Assembly: GCA_002049455.2 (NCBI GenBank)
Contig: KV918884.1
Span: forward strand, 141,331 to 205,330
DNA: 64,000 nucleotides
Direction: 5' to 3'
Source of the DNA: Porphyra umbilicalis
Lineage: Eukaryota; Rhodophyta; Bangiophyceae; Bangiales; Bangiaceae
Shown: positions 53,848-64,000 of the stretch, piece by piece
Layout: each line of letters opens with the position of its first letter
Position numbering within the stretch: the stretch's first letter is position 1
Translations under genes and position numbers: made by a program
The notes under the pieces: generated by a model
Told to the model about the DNA's origin: nothing
The model's input: only the letters and a program-made list of their open reading frames with translations
Databases searched by the model: none

Positions 53848-56637
53848 GACGGCATGCCGTCGTCAGTGGCAGACGCCAAGCGCGTCATTGGCACGGTGTG
53901 TGTGCCGTGTGTAGACGGCAAGATGGTTCTGTCGCCCAGCCCCTGCTCGTCGACAGCGACAATCAAGTGCGAACTGGTGCACACCGACATTGGTGGCCCA
54001 CTGACTGAGTCGCTGCAAGAATCCCTCTACTTTATGACGGCGCTGGAGGACTCAACGGGGTTCATCACAGCTACGCCCATCAAGACAAAGGGGATGGCGC
54101 CGGAGGTGCTCAAGACGCGCATCAAGCAGCTTGAGACGCTGACGGGCGTGAAAGTGAAGCGTGTCCGTCACGACGGTGCAAAGGAGTACGTCACAAACGA
54201 TCTGAAGGCGTGGTACGAGGATAAGGGAATCACGTCTGAGATGACGGCGCCGTACAAGTCGCAGCAGACCGGCAAGGCGAAGCGGGTGAACCGCACGCTG
54301 ATGGAGCGCGTACGTGCTGCCCTGCTTGACGCCGGTGCGGAGGAAGAGCTCTGGGCCGAGGCTTTGGCCTTTGTCGTCCATGTGCTCAAACGATCTCCCA
54401 AGGCGGAGCTCGATGTGACGCCGCTAGAGGCGCTTACGGGTCGACGCCCCAACGTCGCGGGATTCCGCGTTTGGGGGAGTCGGGCGTGGGCGCTCAAGCC
54501 GGAGAAGCAGCAGCGCAAGCTGGAGCCGAGGACCGACGTCGGCCGCTTTGTTGGCTACACTGTCGGTGGCAAGGCCTACCGCGTCCTCGAGGACGAGACA
54601 AAACAAGTCTTCGAGCGTCGGGACGTGCTGATGGAGGAGAACCCGGAGAAGGTCGAGACGTCAGCAGTCGGGTCAAGCGCTGGTCTCCGTCTGACTGCGG
54701 AATATGAAGGCGACAAGGATGGCGCCAAGGAAGGGGCAATGGACATGCTCGGTGCAGAAGGCGGGCGAGAGGACGAGTACTCCCCCGACGACACCTCTGA
54801 CAGCGACAACGAAGTCGGTCCTCCTTCCTTTGCTGGCGATAGCCAGGAGGAGGATGAGGACAGCGTCGGTGGCTCGACCCCCGCCGCTGCTCAAGCACCT
54901 GCGGCCAGTGACAGCGTCACACCGGGGCCTCGTCGCTCGAAGCGCAAGCCAGCTCCCAAGGTCACATGGTGGGAGAAGGAACCCAAGGCGTACTTGGCAA
55001 GCGGTAACGCTTCCGCGGCTGAGGCGGGCTGGGACTTGCAAAAGCCGCCTGCAAACGAGAAGGAGGCGCGCGCTCGTCCTGACTGGCCGCTGTGGAAGCA
55101 GGCCATTAAGAAGGACGTGGCGGCACACAAGCATTTTCGCACCTGGTCCAAGACCAAAGGGAACAACAAGAATCACAAGGCCATCAAGACGCGATTCGTG
55201 TTCGACATCATGCACGACCCGAAGGGCAAGCTCACGCGCTACAAGGCTCGACTCGTGGCCCAAGGGTTCAACCAGGTGCCCGGACGAGACTTGGACGAGA
55301 CGTGGGCTCCGGTACCCAACGCGGCCACGACATGTGCTCTCTTTTCTGTGGCGGCAGCCATGGGCTGGGAGATTCACCATGTAGACGTCAAGACAGCCTT
55401 CCTTAACGCCAAGATGGACAAGGAGATGTACATCAAACTCCCCGACGGTGTCGAACCGGAGGGGCTGGAGGAGATGTGTCGGCTTAACCTGGCGCTCTAC
55501 GGGACGAAGCAGGCGGGGCGGCTGTGGGGCATCAAGCTCGACAAAGAGCTCAACGAGATGGGGGCGGTCCGGTCCAAGGTGGACCCGTGCCTCTATGAGT
55601 GGCACCACCCCGTGCACGGGTGCATCTTCATCCTCGTGTACGTCGACGACCTTATCGTGGCAGGCGAGAGGCTGGCTGGGGTCGAGGCTGTCAAGCGCTC
55701 CGTGTCTGCCAAGTTTGCGGTGCGCGACATGGGGGAGGTCGAAGACTTTGTCGGCATGAAGGTCATGCGCAACCGGGCGGCCAAGACTCTGTCGTTGAGC
55801 AACCCGGGGCACACCGCGACGCTGCTGGAGGCGTTCGGGATGGACAAGGCGACGCCAAACAAGACGCCGATGGCGTCGGGGGTCAAGCTGACCAAGACAG
55901 GGGAGGGCCTGCTGCCAGAGGGCAACCGTTACGCCGAGTTGGTAAGCTCCCTCCTCTCCCTGTCTACCACGACGAGGCCAGACATCGCCTTTGCCGTGGG
56001 GGTGCTGTCACGCTTCATGTCCTGCCCTGAGGAGGACCACATGCGCGCGGCCAAAGGCGTTCTGCGCTACCTGTGCGGGACGACTCGCCTGGGTGTGGTC
56101 TACAGCGGCAGCGAGCTGCTGCAAGGATGTTTCGACGCCGACTGAGCCGGCGGCATCGACGGTCGTCGGTCGACAACCGGTTTCGTCTTCACCTGCAATG
56201 GCGGGGCGATTGCGTGGGCAAGTAAGCGCCAGTCGGCCGTGGCCACCTCGACGGCCGAGGCCGAGTACGTGGCCGCCGCATAGGCGACCAAGGAGGCGCT
56301 GTGGGTACGCAAGCGGCTGTCGGCTCTGGGCGTTGACGGTGGAGCCGTGGCGATGGGGGAGGACAACCAGTCCTGCCTGGCGCTGGTCAACAACCCCGAG
56401 GCGACGGGGCGGACCAAGCATGTCGACGTCGCCTACCACATGGTTCGCGACCACCAGGCGCGCGGGGATATGGCCTTCTACTTCCTCCCGAGCGCCAACA
56501 TGCCGGTGGATGGGCTCACCAAGCCGCTGCCGTCGCCGGCGTTCACGGCTTTCCGGGCTGCCGTCGGGGTTGGCAAAGACCTGGGCGCGGCTGAGCGGGG
56601 CGCCGGGCCTGGCGACCCCCTGTTGCGGGATTGCTGA
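53848..56637 (+). pseudogene. Integrase, reverse transcriptase and RNase H of element 4
   Basis: The interrupted frame resumes as DGMPSSVADAKRVIG. Integrase: TVCVPC, VHTDIGGP (Asp), VRHDGAKEY (Asp), QQTGKAKRVNRT (Lys where Glu is expected). FRVWGSRAWALKP and VGRFVGYTVGGKAYRV follow, then an acidic linker. RT: TWAPVPNAATTCALFSVAA, HHVDVKTAFLNAKMDKEMYI, NLALYGTKQAGRLW and YVDD at 55639-55650. RNase H follows, with TGA at 56143 (DAD-stop-AGG, normally Trp) and TAG at 56281 (VAAA-stop-ATKEALW, normally Gln). SCLALVNN, KHVDVAYHMVRD and MPVDGLTKPL come next, ending with TGA at 56635. It is nearly intact, but the stops split off RNase H and the integrase Glu is lost. Confidence 0.9.
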
Positions 56638-57414
56638 GGCGCCATGGCGCCACTGGAGGCGTCCAGTGGCGCGGCCCCGGATTCGCGGCAGCGACCTCCG
56701 TCGACCTTGCCGCGGGCCGGTGCCAGTCGTGGACGGTTGCGCTACCCTCCACTTGTTTGGAACCGGCGATGGGGCGCTGTTGTCTTGGGGAGATGGCCGG
56801 TTGGGACCGTCCTGGGGCGCTGTGGCGCCACTGGGGGCGTCCAGTGGCGCAGCCGCGGTTTCCCGGCGATCGCCAGACTCGATTTGGCCAAGTCGATTTT
56901 GGGCCGTTTGGCCGGGAGCAGTAGGCCTACTCCTCCCGACGGGCACGAGTCGATTTTGGTGCCTGTCGATTTTGGTCGGATTTGGCCGGAAGTAGAAGGC
57001 CTACTGCTCCCGACGGGCCCGAATCGATATTGGTGCACGTCGAATTTGGTCGATTTTGGCCGGAAGTAGTGGGCCCCGATTTTGGCCGGGAGCAGTAGGC
57101 CTACTGCTCCCAGCGAGCAGACTGTGACGGGCCGCCGATGCGCCGGATCGTCTCCGTTCGAGACGCACCCGGGTGCGCTGTACTCACCTCGACGTCTGCT
57201 TCACGTCGATGGTGACTTTGGCGATTTTGGCCGAGGTCGATTTTACTTGGCCAAAATCGGGTCGACTCGGTGGAAGCAGTAGGCCTACTGCTCCCACAGA
57301 GTCGACCTGATTTCGGCCAAGTCGATGAGATCGACTTCGCCATTTTCTCGATCGCGGATGTTGGCGAAAGATCTCGCACCCTGGCCGTGACAAAGCTTTC
57401 ATGGCCCGGACTGT
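56638..57414 (+). repeat. 3' noncoding region of element 4 with palindromes
   Basis: Four copies of a palindrome around GCAGTAGGCCTACTGC lie near 56919, 56990, 57091 and 57276, each embedded in CGATTTTGGCC-type repeats. Two larger hairpins of the form GGCGCCACTGG...CCAGTGGCGC lie at about 56646-56672 and 56823-56850. No ORF is convincing. Such structures could fold in the RNA or arise from local duplication. Confidence 0.75.
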
Positions 57415-57429
57415 GGGGCGCTGGGGGAG
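57415..57429 (+). promoter_or_regulatory. Polypurine tract of element 4
   Basis: GGGGCGCTGGGGGAG directly before the 3' LTR; primes plus-strand cDNA in this class of element. Confidence 0.65.
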
Positions 57430-57828
57430 TGTTGAGGCGGCCCCCCAAGCCCGCGCAGGAAAGTCGGAGTTACGGTGGACTGCCTGGATAATTCCAGGAG
57501 TATTTATGCGGTCATCGGCTTGTTTGGCTGTGCCATTGTCATGCACTGCTGTATGTGAGTGATGGAATTACTTGTACTTGTATATTGAGGGCAGCTCCTT
57601 TTGGAGCTGAGCTCGGGGACATTCTCGTGGGGTCATCGTGGGGCGTCGCGATTTGTGGGGTGGTGAGATCATGTACCCTCCAAGGGCGGGAGCACTGCGC
57701 CGGCAGGGGAGTGCGCCGGCAGAACGTGGCGAGAGAGGCACACGGAGGGTTTAAGAGCCTGCTGGCCTCGCGCCTCAGACCGCTCTCGAGTAAAGAAACG
57801 CATCCACCCAACTACCGCTCACGTCACA
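57430..57828 (+). repeat. 3' LTR of element 4
   Basis: Partner of 48028-48426, followed by CGCCT. Confidence 0.9.
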
Positions 57829-59194
57829 CGCCTTGACGTCGGTGGGACCCGCGACCGCCCCGGCGGACTTGGCGTTGGAGGCCGCGCGTTGCGCGCGCGG
57901 CGAGCTCGTAAGCGCCCTGCGGGCGGAACACGGGGCCATCTTCCTGTCCGTCCGTTGCGGCATTGTCTTGACGCCGGCGCGTGCTCCCTTGCCGCCGGCA
58001 ATGGTCACGCAGTGTGCGACGCCGCGGCTGCTGACGTACGAGTACCCGCCCGTTGTGCACCAGCAGCAGTCGCTGCTCCAGGCGTTCCCCTGTCACCCAC
58101 TCCAGGGCACGGCCTACGTCATGCTGGTGGCCGCCATCGTTTCGGGGTCGCTGCGCGCGTACCGCGAGACGCACCGCGTCTTCGAGCCGTCGCCGTGCTA
58201 CTACGACTCGACACGGAAGTTCAAGGTCGACGACCTCGCGCCGGGCGACCGCGGTGCCGCCGACTCCATGGAGGAGTACGACGCCATCGTGAGGGCGGTG
58301 CCCTGGGCGGCATTCCATGACCTGCTGCCCTACCACCACGATGCCACCTGTCAAGCTCCCAGCACCCTGCTGGCCCACCTAGTGGGTACCGTTGCGGACG
58401 GCCAGTGCCAAACCGTCCGCGTCGTGAGCGTCTTGCGGTCGCCGCAAGCCCCGTTGGGGGTCATGCTCGCGGAGCCGCGGCTTGCGGACGTCGCCCCGCG
58501 GGCGTTGCCCGTGACGACGGAGTCCTGGGCGATACCGGCCGACTTCACCTCGTCCGACCCGGACGCCGTCCCGCCGTCGGCGGAGGAGGCGGCCGCGTCG
58601 GCCGCGTACCGCGCTCGGAGGCGGCGCCACGCCGACATGGCGCGCGGCGGCCCGGCTCTACCTGGGCCGCACCGCCCGGGGCCCCGGGACCCCAACGGAG
58701 ATGAGGAGGAGGCCAGCGCGGGCGACCCCGGAGGTTCCGATTTCTACCCCCGCGGCTTCTCCGCGTCGACTCTTGCCGGCAGCGCCAAGTGGGGCCAGCG
58801 CGCGGCGGTCCGCGAGGACGGGGCCGGCGCGGCTTACGACGAGCGCTGGGACGCGACGTGGCGCGGCGACCACGCCGGCCCTGCCGGTGACAGGCCCGGT
58901 CGCGGATGGGCGTCCGAGTCGGGCGGCGGCGCCGATGCCCCCCGTCGCGACCGCGACGAAAGCTGGGAGGGCGGCCCCGGCCGCCGTACCGACGTGCGGG
59001 ATGACCGCGTGTGGTCGGCGGCCGGTCAGAGCGATGGCCGCGGCTATATGGCCGCCGGCCGTGACGAGCCCGCGTGGCTCTCCGACGGCGGCCAGGGCCG
59101 CGATGGCGCAGCTTGCGGCGGGTGCTACGGGCGATCCGAGTACCGCCCCGCCGGCGACGCCGCGGCACCCGCCGGTCCGCGCCCCGCGCGCTGA
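57829..59194 (+). pseudogene. Chromovirus-associated plus-strand ORF, 3' part
   Basis: It continues the ORF cut at 48027: ALTSVGPATAPADLAL, LVSALRAEHGAIFLSVRCG, TPRLLTYEYPPVV, HPLQGTAYVMLVAAIVSG, YYDSTRKFKVDDLAPGDRG, EEYDAIVRAVPWAAFHDLL. The last 200 residues are Arg/Gly/Asp-rich and low complexity. It ends with TGA at 59192. The frame is clean over 450 codons and in phase with the 5' part. It faces pol of the minus-strand chromovirus, tail to tail. Confidence 0.7.
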
Positions 59195-59233
59195 AATGCC
59201 GTCCCCGCCAACGACGGTCCCGCCAAGGCGCCG

Positions 59234-59626
59234 ATGGAGCTCAGGGTGGCCGGCCCCGTCGTGACCCCCGTTCCGGGGCAACCGGAAGTCGCCTACGATT
59301 GGTGGTTGTCCGCGCCGTGGACGCCCCCTACCCCTGTAAAGGCCACGGAGTGGCGGGTCTCGCTCATGTCCGGGCAGGTCGTCGCCTTGTTCGGGTACGA
59401 CCCGTACGTCAACTGGCCCGAGGTGGGGCCCTGCGAGATCACCGCCGCTATGGTCGAGTACGCCCGCATCGGGCTCGCCGCCGACGTTCCCCCTGTCTGG
59501 AGTCCCCGCAGACGCGGGCGAAGCGGTTCCACGCCGCCCTGCGGCGCGTCCAACGCAAGGCGGGCCGCCCCGTTCACGTATGGGAGAATCGTCGTCACGA
59601 CTGAGGGCATCGCCCTGGCCCCGTAG
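59234..59626 (+). pseudogene. Possible 3' extension of the plus-strand ORF
   Basis: Same phase as 57834-59194, separated from it only by the TGA at 59192. It reads 130 residues of ordinary protein (ELRVAGPVVTPVPGQPEVAY, WWLSAPWTPPT, VVALFGYDPYVNWPEVG) ending with TAG at 59624. It may be a separate small ORF or the end of the longer protein after a stop mutation. Confidence 0.5.
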
Positions 59627-60002
59627 GTGTGGCGCTTAGTCCGACGGCGTAAGGTCGTCGTCCGCCGTAGAATGAAGCTGCGGGCTTGCTCTTAGTTCCA
59701 CTCAGCGTCCGCTGCCCGTCGTGGCCCCGCCACTTTTTGGCCGCTGGTCCGCATTCCCCCCCCCCGCGACGGCGTCAAGGCCCCGAAACCCCAAAAAACC
59801 CCACCCCGCCCCCTTGCCGCGCCCGGCCGCCGCGCCGACCCAAGGAGTCAGGCACGCATGGCCGGGGGCGGCGCCGCGGCGCCGCCCGAGGCGGGGCCGC
59901 CGTCGGGAGCCGCGTCTTGCGGGACCACCGGCGGCGGGCCGGTGGACGTGTGGGGCAGCCCCAAGCGCGCAGCGCGGCTCACGTACACGCGCAGCGTCTC
60001 GT
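59627..60002. other. Short spacer between convergent ORFs
   Basis: GC-rich, with a C run at about 59757-59765. No motif seen. Confidence 0.4.
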
Positions 60003-61550
60003 GCGGGGCGTCCGCGGCGTCCATCCAGGTGGGCTGCGGGTATCAGGTCCAGTAGACTTGTACCCGGTGGGTGCCGTCGGGCAGCGTCGCGTGGTCCGCG
60101 ACGCGGTCCACGGCGTACCGCTGGCCGTCGGCCTCCGCCCCATGGAAGGAGCAGGCTGCCCGCAACGCGGGGTGTTGGGCACGGGACTCGGCGGCCGTGC
60201 CCGAGGCGCGGACGACGTGCGCGACGTTCTCACGGCGGTGCTCCCCTTCGACGTCCAGGAGGACCGTCGGCCGTCCGTGGAGACCTCGCGATACGGTCCG
60301 CGGGCGACGTTTGTCAACTTGCCGCCGGCACTCTCCTCTTTCGCGTGGTCGCGCAGCCACGTGCAGCCCCCCGCTGTGAGCTTTTCCGCGCGCAGCGCGA
60401 GGCGCTTGTCGTGTTCGCGGTTGTAGCGCCCCCGCGTTGCCTTGAGCATTGCCCGCATCTGCGGAATGAGCTGCACGAGGCGGGTCAGGAAGGCGGCTTG
60501 GGCCCGCTTCTCGGCGGCGGTGCCACGTTGCACTGTGATGGGGTACGCCATGGTCTTGGGGATGTCCTTGAATGCCCAGATGGATACCCCCATGGGGTTG
60601 ACCAGTTCCAGCGGGGCAACCCCGGTGCAACGGTGGGGGCGGCTGTCGTACGCCAGCGTCAGGGCCACAAGGAATCGGTCCCAGGACCGCGGATGCTCCG
60701 CCACGTAGTGGTTTAGGATCGTATGCATCGTGCGGTTGAACCGCTCCGTCTGCCCCTTCGTCTGCAGGTGTGACGGCGACGTCACCTTAGGCTCGATGGA
60801 GAGCAGGTTGCAAACCTGGCCCCAGAAGTGGCTGGTGAGCTGGGGTCCCCCGTCCGAGAGTAGCCGGTCCGGCGGACCATAGGCGCCCACCCAGAAGTCA
60901 AGGACGACCGAGGCGGAGTCCACCGCCGACGCACCGTCCATCGAGATGGCGCGCACCAGCTTGGTGAACCGATCGGTGATCACCAGGATGAACCGGTGGC
61001 CGGCGGCCGTCCGCTCGAGGGGCCCGTAGAGGTCCACAGCAATGTCCTGGAATGGCACGCTGGCGGGGAAAAGAGTGAGGGGCGAGCGCCGCGCCAGAGG
61101 GCACACGCGCTGCCGGGCACAGCTGTCGCATTTTCTAACATAGGAGACGACGTCGGCCGCCTTTCCATCCCAGTAGTAGTACCGCCGCATCGCCGCATAC
61201 TTGCGGGACTCCCCGGGGTGCCCGGCGAGGGTTGCGTCGTGCTCCAGGTGGAGGAACTGCTCCTGCAAGGAGGTTGGGACCACCACCTGGTGGGCGCCAT
61301 CGGGCGCCGCGCGTCGCCGGAGGACCCGATCGGGGTCCTCAAAGAACGGGATGCGCCGCCCGTCATTCAGGGCCTTCTCGATCTCCTTGCAGTACCCGTC
61401 GCCGGCTTCGGCCGAGAGCACCGCGTCGCGGTTAATGCCACGGACCGTAGGGCCGCCAACGTAGTTGGCGGCGTAGAGCCCCCGGCCCGTGTTGGCCCGC
61501 ACGGCAAAGACAAGGACCGCGTCGTCGAACGCGGTCTCGTCGCTGGCCCC
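60003..61550 (-). pseudogene. Integrase and chromodomain of minus-strand chromovirus (element 6)
   Basis: In one phase: HLEHDATLAGHPGESRKYAA and CDSCARQRVC (zinc domain, about 61245-61100), VDLYGPLE (Asp), LLSDGGPQLTSHFW (Asp), KGQTERFNRT (Glu). LAYDSRPHRCTGVAPLELVN and a GPYREVSTDGR-type module follow. A frame change near 60290 is followed by RYAVDRVADHATLPDG, VQVYWT, TGA at 60052, then YPQPTWMDAAD. The last part has a chromodomain pattern, with the TGA where Gly is usual. Element 1 has the same order. Confidence 0.8.
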
Positions 61551-63195
61551 GGACTCCAGGCGGGAGATGCTGTCGGCCTTGTAGTGCGTCATCCCCGGCC
61601 TGTAGGCGACGTCGAACTCCAACTCGCTTAGGCGAAGGCGCCAGCGTGCCAGGCGGGGATTCCCCGAACCCTCGATGTTGAGGATCCACTGCAGGCAGTC
61701 GTGGTCCGTGCGCACGGGGAAACGGTCACCCTCGATGAAGGGGCGGAGCTTGAGCGACGCCAAGACGACTGCCAGGCACTCCTTCTCCGTGACCCCGTGG
61801 GGGAGCTCGTTCGTTGCCAGCCGCCGGCTGATATACGCGACCGGCTGGGGCGTCCCGTCGTCTTGCTCTTGCGGCAGGGCGACACCCACTTGCGTCCCGC
61901 AGGCGTCCACGTCGAGGACGTACTTCCTCCCGCGCCGCGGGAGTGCGAGGACCGGCGGGGTCGTGAGGGCCACCTTGAGCCGGTCAAACGCCTGCTGCTG
62001 CAATGGCGTGGCGGTGGGCCCTAGGACAGGGGCTGTGGACCCCATGAGACCCGTCAATGGCGCCGCCATCCATGCGAAATTCGGCACGAACCGGCGGAAG
62101 ACGTTGCACATCCCCACGAAGCTCCGTACTTGCGTGCGGGTCGTGGATAAGCGCGCCTCGCGCAGGGCGCGCGTGTGCGCGTCCCTCTCGCCGAGGCGGC
62201 CCGGCTTGATTTCATGCCCGAGGTTTTTCACGGTCTGACGAAAGAACCGGCACTTGGGCAGGCGGAGTGTCACTCCCGCGTCGCGAAGCAGGCGCAGAGC
62301 GCGGTCGACGTGGCCGACATGTTCCTGCTCCGTCTTGCAGTTCACGATGACATCGTCGAGGTAGATGAGGCAGCTTTGCCACTCCAACCCGGAGAGGATG
62401 ATGTCCAGCGCCCGCTGGAACGTCGCCGGGGCGTTTGTTAGGCCGAACGGCATCCGTTTGAACTGGTACGCGCCCTCGTGGCACACAAAGCCGTCTTCTC
62501 CCGATCTCTGGGCGCGATGGCAACCTGCCGGTAGCCGGCGTTGCAATCCAACGTCGAGAAGATGGTCGCATCGCCGAGGCTGTCGATGCACTCGTCCATC
62601 CGGGGCAGCGGGTACGAGTCCTTCTTGGTGACGACGTTCAGCAGTCGATAATCGACGCAGAAGCGGAGAATGCCATCCTTCTTGGGGACGAGCACGGCCG
62701 GGAAGCCCCATTTCGACGACTTCGGTTCGATGACGGCCGCCTCCAGCTGCCGCTTGACCCCGGCCGTCTCGGCCTCCCGCGCCGTGTGCCCCGCGCGGCG
62801 CGGCGCGAAGCGGACGTGCCGGGCGCCGGCGTTGAGGTCGATGCGGTGCTGGGTGGCTTTGATGAAGCCGAGCGCCTGGCCCGTCCACATTGCCTTGTGC
62901 AAGTACAGCATGCGGCAAATCCGGGTGTGCAGCGCCAGGTCGACGTCCGGAAGGTCCACGTCCTCCACTTGCAGGGGGGACGCGGGCGGCGCTGCGGCCG
63001 CCACGGCGCTTCCTTCGCCCGGGTCCCGGGGTCGCGCGGGGATCGCAGGCCCACTGCCGGCGGCCGTCGCCGGGTCCAAGCTCCGCCCCGGAGCGGGGTC
63101 GTCTCGGGTGCTTGACACCGCCGCCACGACGCCCTCGGTGGCCGTGGCCGGCGTGAAGGTCGGGGCGGGCGCTGCACCGGGGGGTGCCCAGGGGG
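61551..63195 (-). pseudogene. Reverse transcriptase and RNase H of element 6
   Basis: The frame ending near 62500 reads KWGFPAVLVPKKDGILRFCV, DSYPLPRMDECIDSLGDATIF and DREKTA. A one-base loss near 62500 shifts to FVCHEGAYQFKRMPFGLTNAP, IYLDDVIVNCKT (intact YLDD, about 62360-62349), HEIKPGRLG, FRRFVPNFAWMAAPL, and RNase H (LDVDACGTQVGVALPQ, TEKECLAVVLA, VRTDHDCLQWI). Catalytic residues are kept, so decay is recent relative to element 1. Confidence 0.85.
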
Positions 63196-63908
63196 CACCT
63201 GTACGACGCCCGTCGTCAGCAGCTCGACGGAGCCGACGTTGGCCCTCTGCCGGAGGATGACCTCGCGCGCGCCAAAGTTGGTCACGATGACCGGGAAAGG
63301 TAGCCCGGGCACAATATCGTGCACGCCGTTGGCGATGGTGACCCCATGCGTTGTGAAGATGCGCGAGGCGCCGACCACCTGGCCCAGGCCCCGCCACATA
63401 GTCCGCACCCAGACGACCGTGGCCGCCGACGGCGGAAGCCGCGTCTTGTGCGTCGCGCAAAGAACGCAGGAGACGCCCATCGAGCGGTCACCATCGTCCA
63501 ACGGCCCCCGTAGGATCGCCGTGACGGACCCGTACGTCCAACAGATGGACCGATCCTGAGGCAGGATGGCGTGGGCGTTGTTTTCGATGAACGTGCAGCC
63601 TAAAATGACTGGTACCGACAGGTCGTCGACGACGAGGAAGGGAACCGGGACGATTCGTGCGCCCGTCTGGAGCCAAAGCGTGACGGTACCGCTGGTGCGT
63701 AACCGCGCGTTGTTGGCGTCTCGTAGACGTACCTCTTTCTCCTCCGTGGAGGTGACCACCTGGAGGAGCCAGTCAGGGGCGAGGGCGTTCCGGCCGACCA
63801 AGTTGGGGCCCGCCCCGTGGCGACGACGACGCCAAACGCGCGGCGGGACAGCTTTTCCAGCCCCAGCGAGGCCACGATTCGGTAGTTGTGCAGACTGAAA
63901 AGAAGCAC
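63196..63908 (-). pseudogene. Protease region of element 6
   Basis: The frame 63801-62638 reads LRDANNARLRTSGTVTLWLQ, VPFLVVDDLSVPVILGCTFI and ENNAHAILPQD, closely matching element 1 at 11463-11640. A frame change near 63195 leads into the linker before RT (VEDVDLPDVDLALHTRIC). Another near 63740-63800 joins MLLFSLHNYRIVASLGLEKL upstream. gag and the 5' LTR lie beyond the window. Confidence 0.65.
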
Positions 63909-64000
63909 TTCCCCGCCCCCAGATGGGGTGCCCGGCGCGTGCGTGGTGTCCGCGACGGCGGTGGCGTGGCGGCGAAAGCGGGTACGCTCGCGCCGAGCGC
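63909..64000 (-). other. Left-over of element 6 upstream of protease
   Basis: The window ends inside the element. GC-rich sequence without a distinct motif. Confidence 0.4.

Larger units (their letters stand above)
48028..57828 (+). mobile_element. Complete Ty1/copia element (element 4) with target duplication CGCCT
   Basis: LTRs 48028-48426 and 57430-57828 (399 bp each, about seven differences by eye) begin TGTTGAGGCGG and end TCACA. CGCCT flanks both sides (48023-48027 and 57829-57833). Primer site, gag-pol and a polypurine tract are in the expected places. It carries three stop codons and a nested element, so it is recent but no longer autonomous. Confidence 0.95.

Noticed and set aside
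62500-62918. First ~140 codons of the 979-codon minus frame (62918-59979) as pol
   Set aside because: The real RT start is in another frame (63460-62438); the two join by a frame change near 62500.
1-64000. Naming the species
   Set aside because: Retroelement types and GC content fit several algae and protists; no intact marker gene is present.

Overview
This window is a repeat-packed piece of a nuclear eukaryotic genome. Long terminal repeat (LTR) retrotransposons of both the Ty1/copia and Ty3/gypsy (chromovirus) types, small inverted-repeat DNA elements, low-complexity coding arrays and JmjC histone-demethylase-like gene copies together fill most of it. There is no operon, no bacterial gene organisation and no intact housekeeping gene. 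Elements with GC-rich third codon positions alternate with stretches of more balanced composition. The copia elements carry a primer site (GGTTATGGGCCC) of the kind used with an internal fragment of initiator tRNA-Met. A GC-rich alga or other protist would fit, but the sequence alone does not identify the organism.

Layout. 1-2260: no recognised gene; GC-rich low-complexity DNA at 1541-2260. 2267-7818: a broken gene copy (A) with a unique N-terminus, Gly/Arg/Asp-rich repeats of about 174 bp, a linker, a JmjC domain and a C5HC2-like zinc finger. 7787-8082: a small inverted-repeat element (family A). 8958-19341: an old degenerate chromovirus with LTRs, gag, pol and chromodomain, whose last 3 kb is open mainly on the opposite strand. 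20589-21046 and 30690-31145: two inverted copies of a second small element (family B). 21426-24641: a decayed DNA-transposase-like region with a SAP motif. 25330-29730: a decayed, C-biased copia-type element. 33348-33600: an LTR fragment. 33917-47030: a second copy (B) of the repeat/JmjC gene, split by other insertions: N-terminal ORF (33917-36337), 108-bp array (36460-38090), foreign DNA (38100-44485, including a minus-strand copia), the rest of the array (44488-45400), linker and JmjC (45966-47030). 47031-64000: a nest of elements.

The nest at the right end is ordered in time. A minus-strand chromovirus (pol 60003-63908, continuing past the window) lies next to a plus-strand ORF of about 731 codons. 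That ORF is split by a complete copia element (48028-57828, 5-bp target duplication CGCCT). The copia is itself split by a non-autonomous LTR element (49978-53847, target duplication GACGG). Removing each insertion with one copy of its target duplication restores the reading frame at both levels.

The two main observations are: (1) a family of JmjC-type genes carrying long in-frame Gly/Arg-rich arrays, present twice in 47 kb and decaying; (2) an ORF antisense to pol, downstream of pol, in two related chromoviruses, with a collinear weak resemblance between the two proteins and a third partial copy at 38237-38880.
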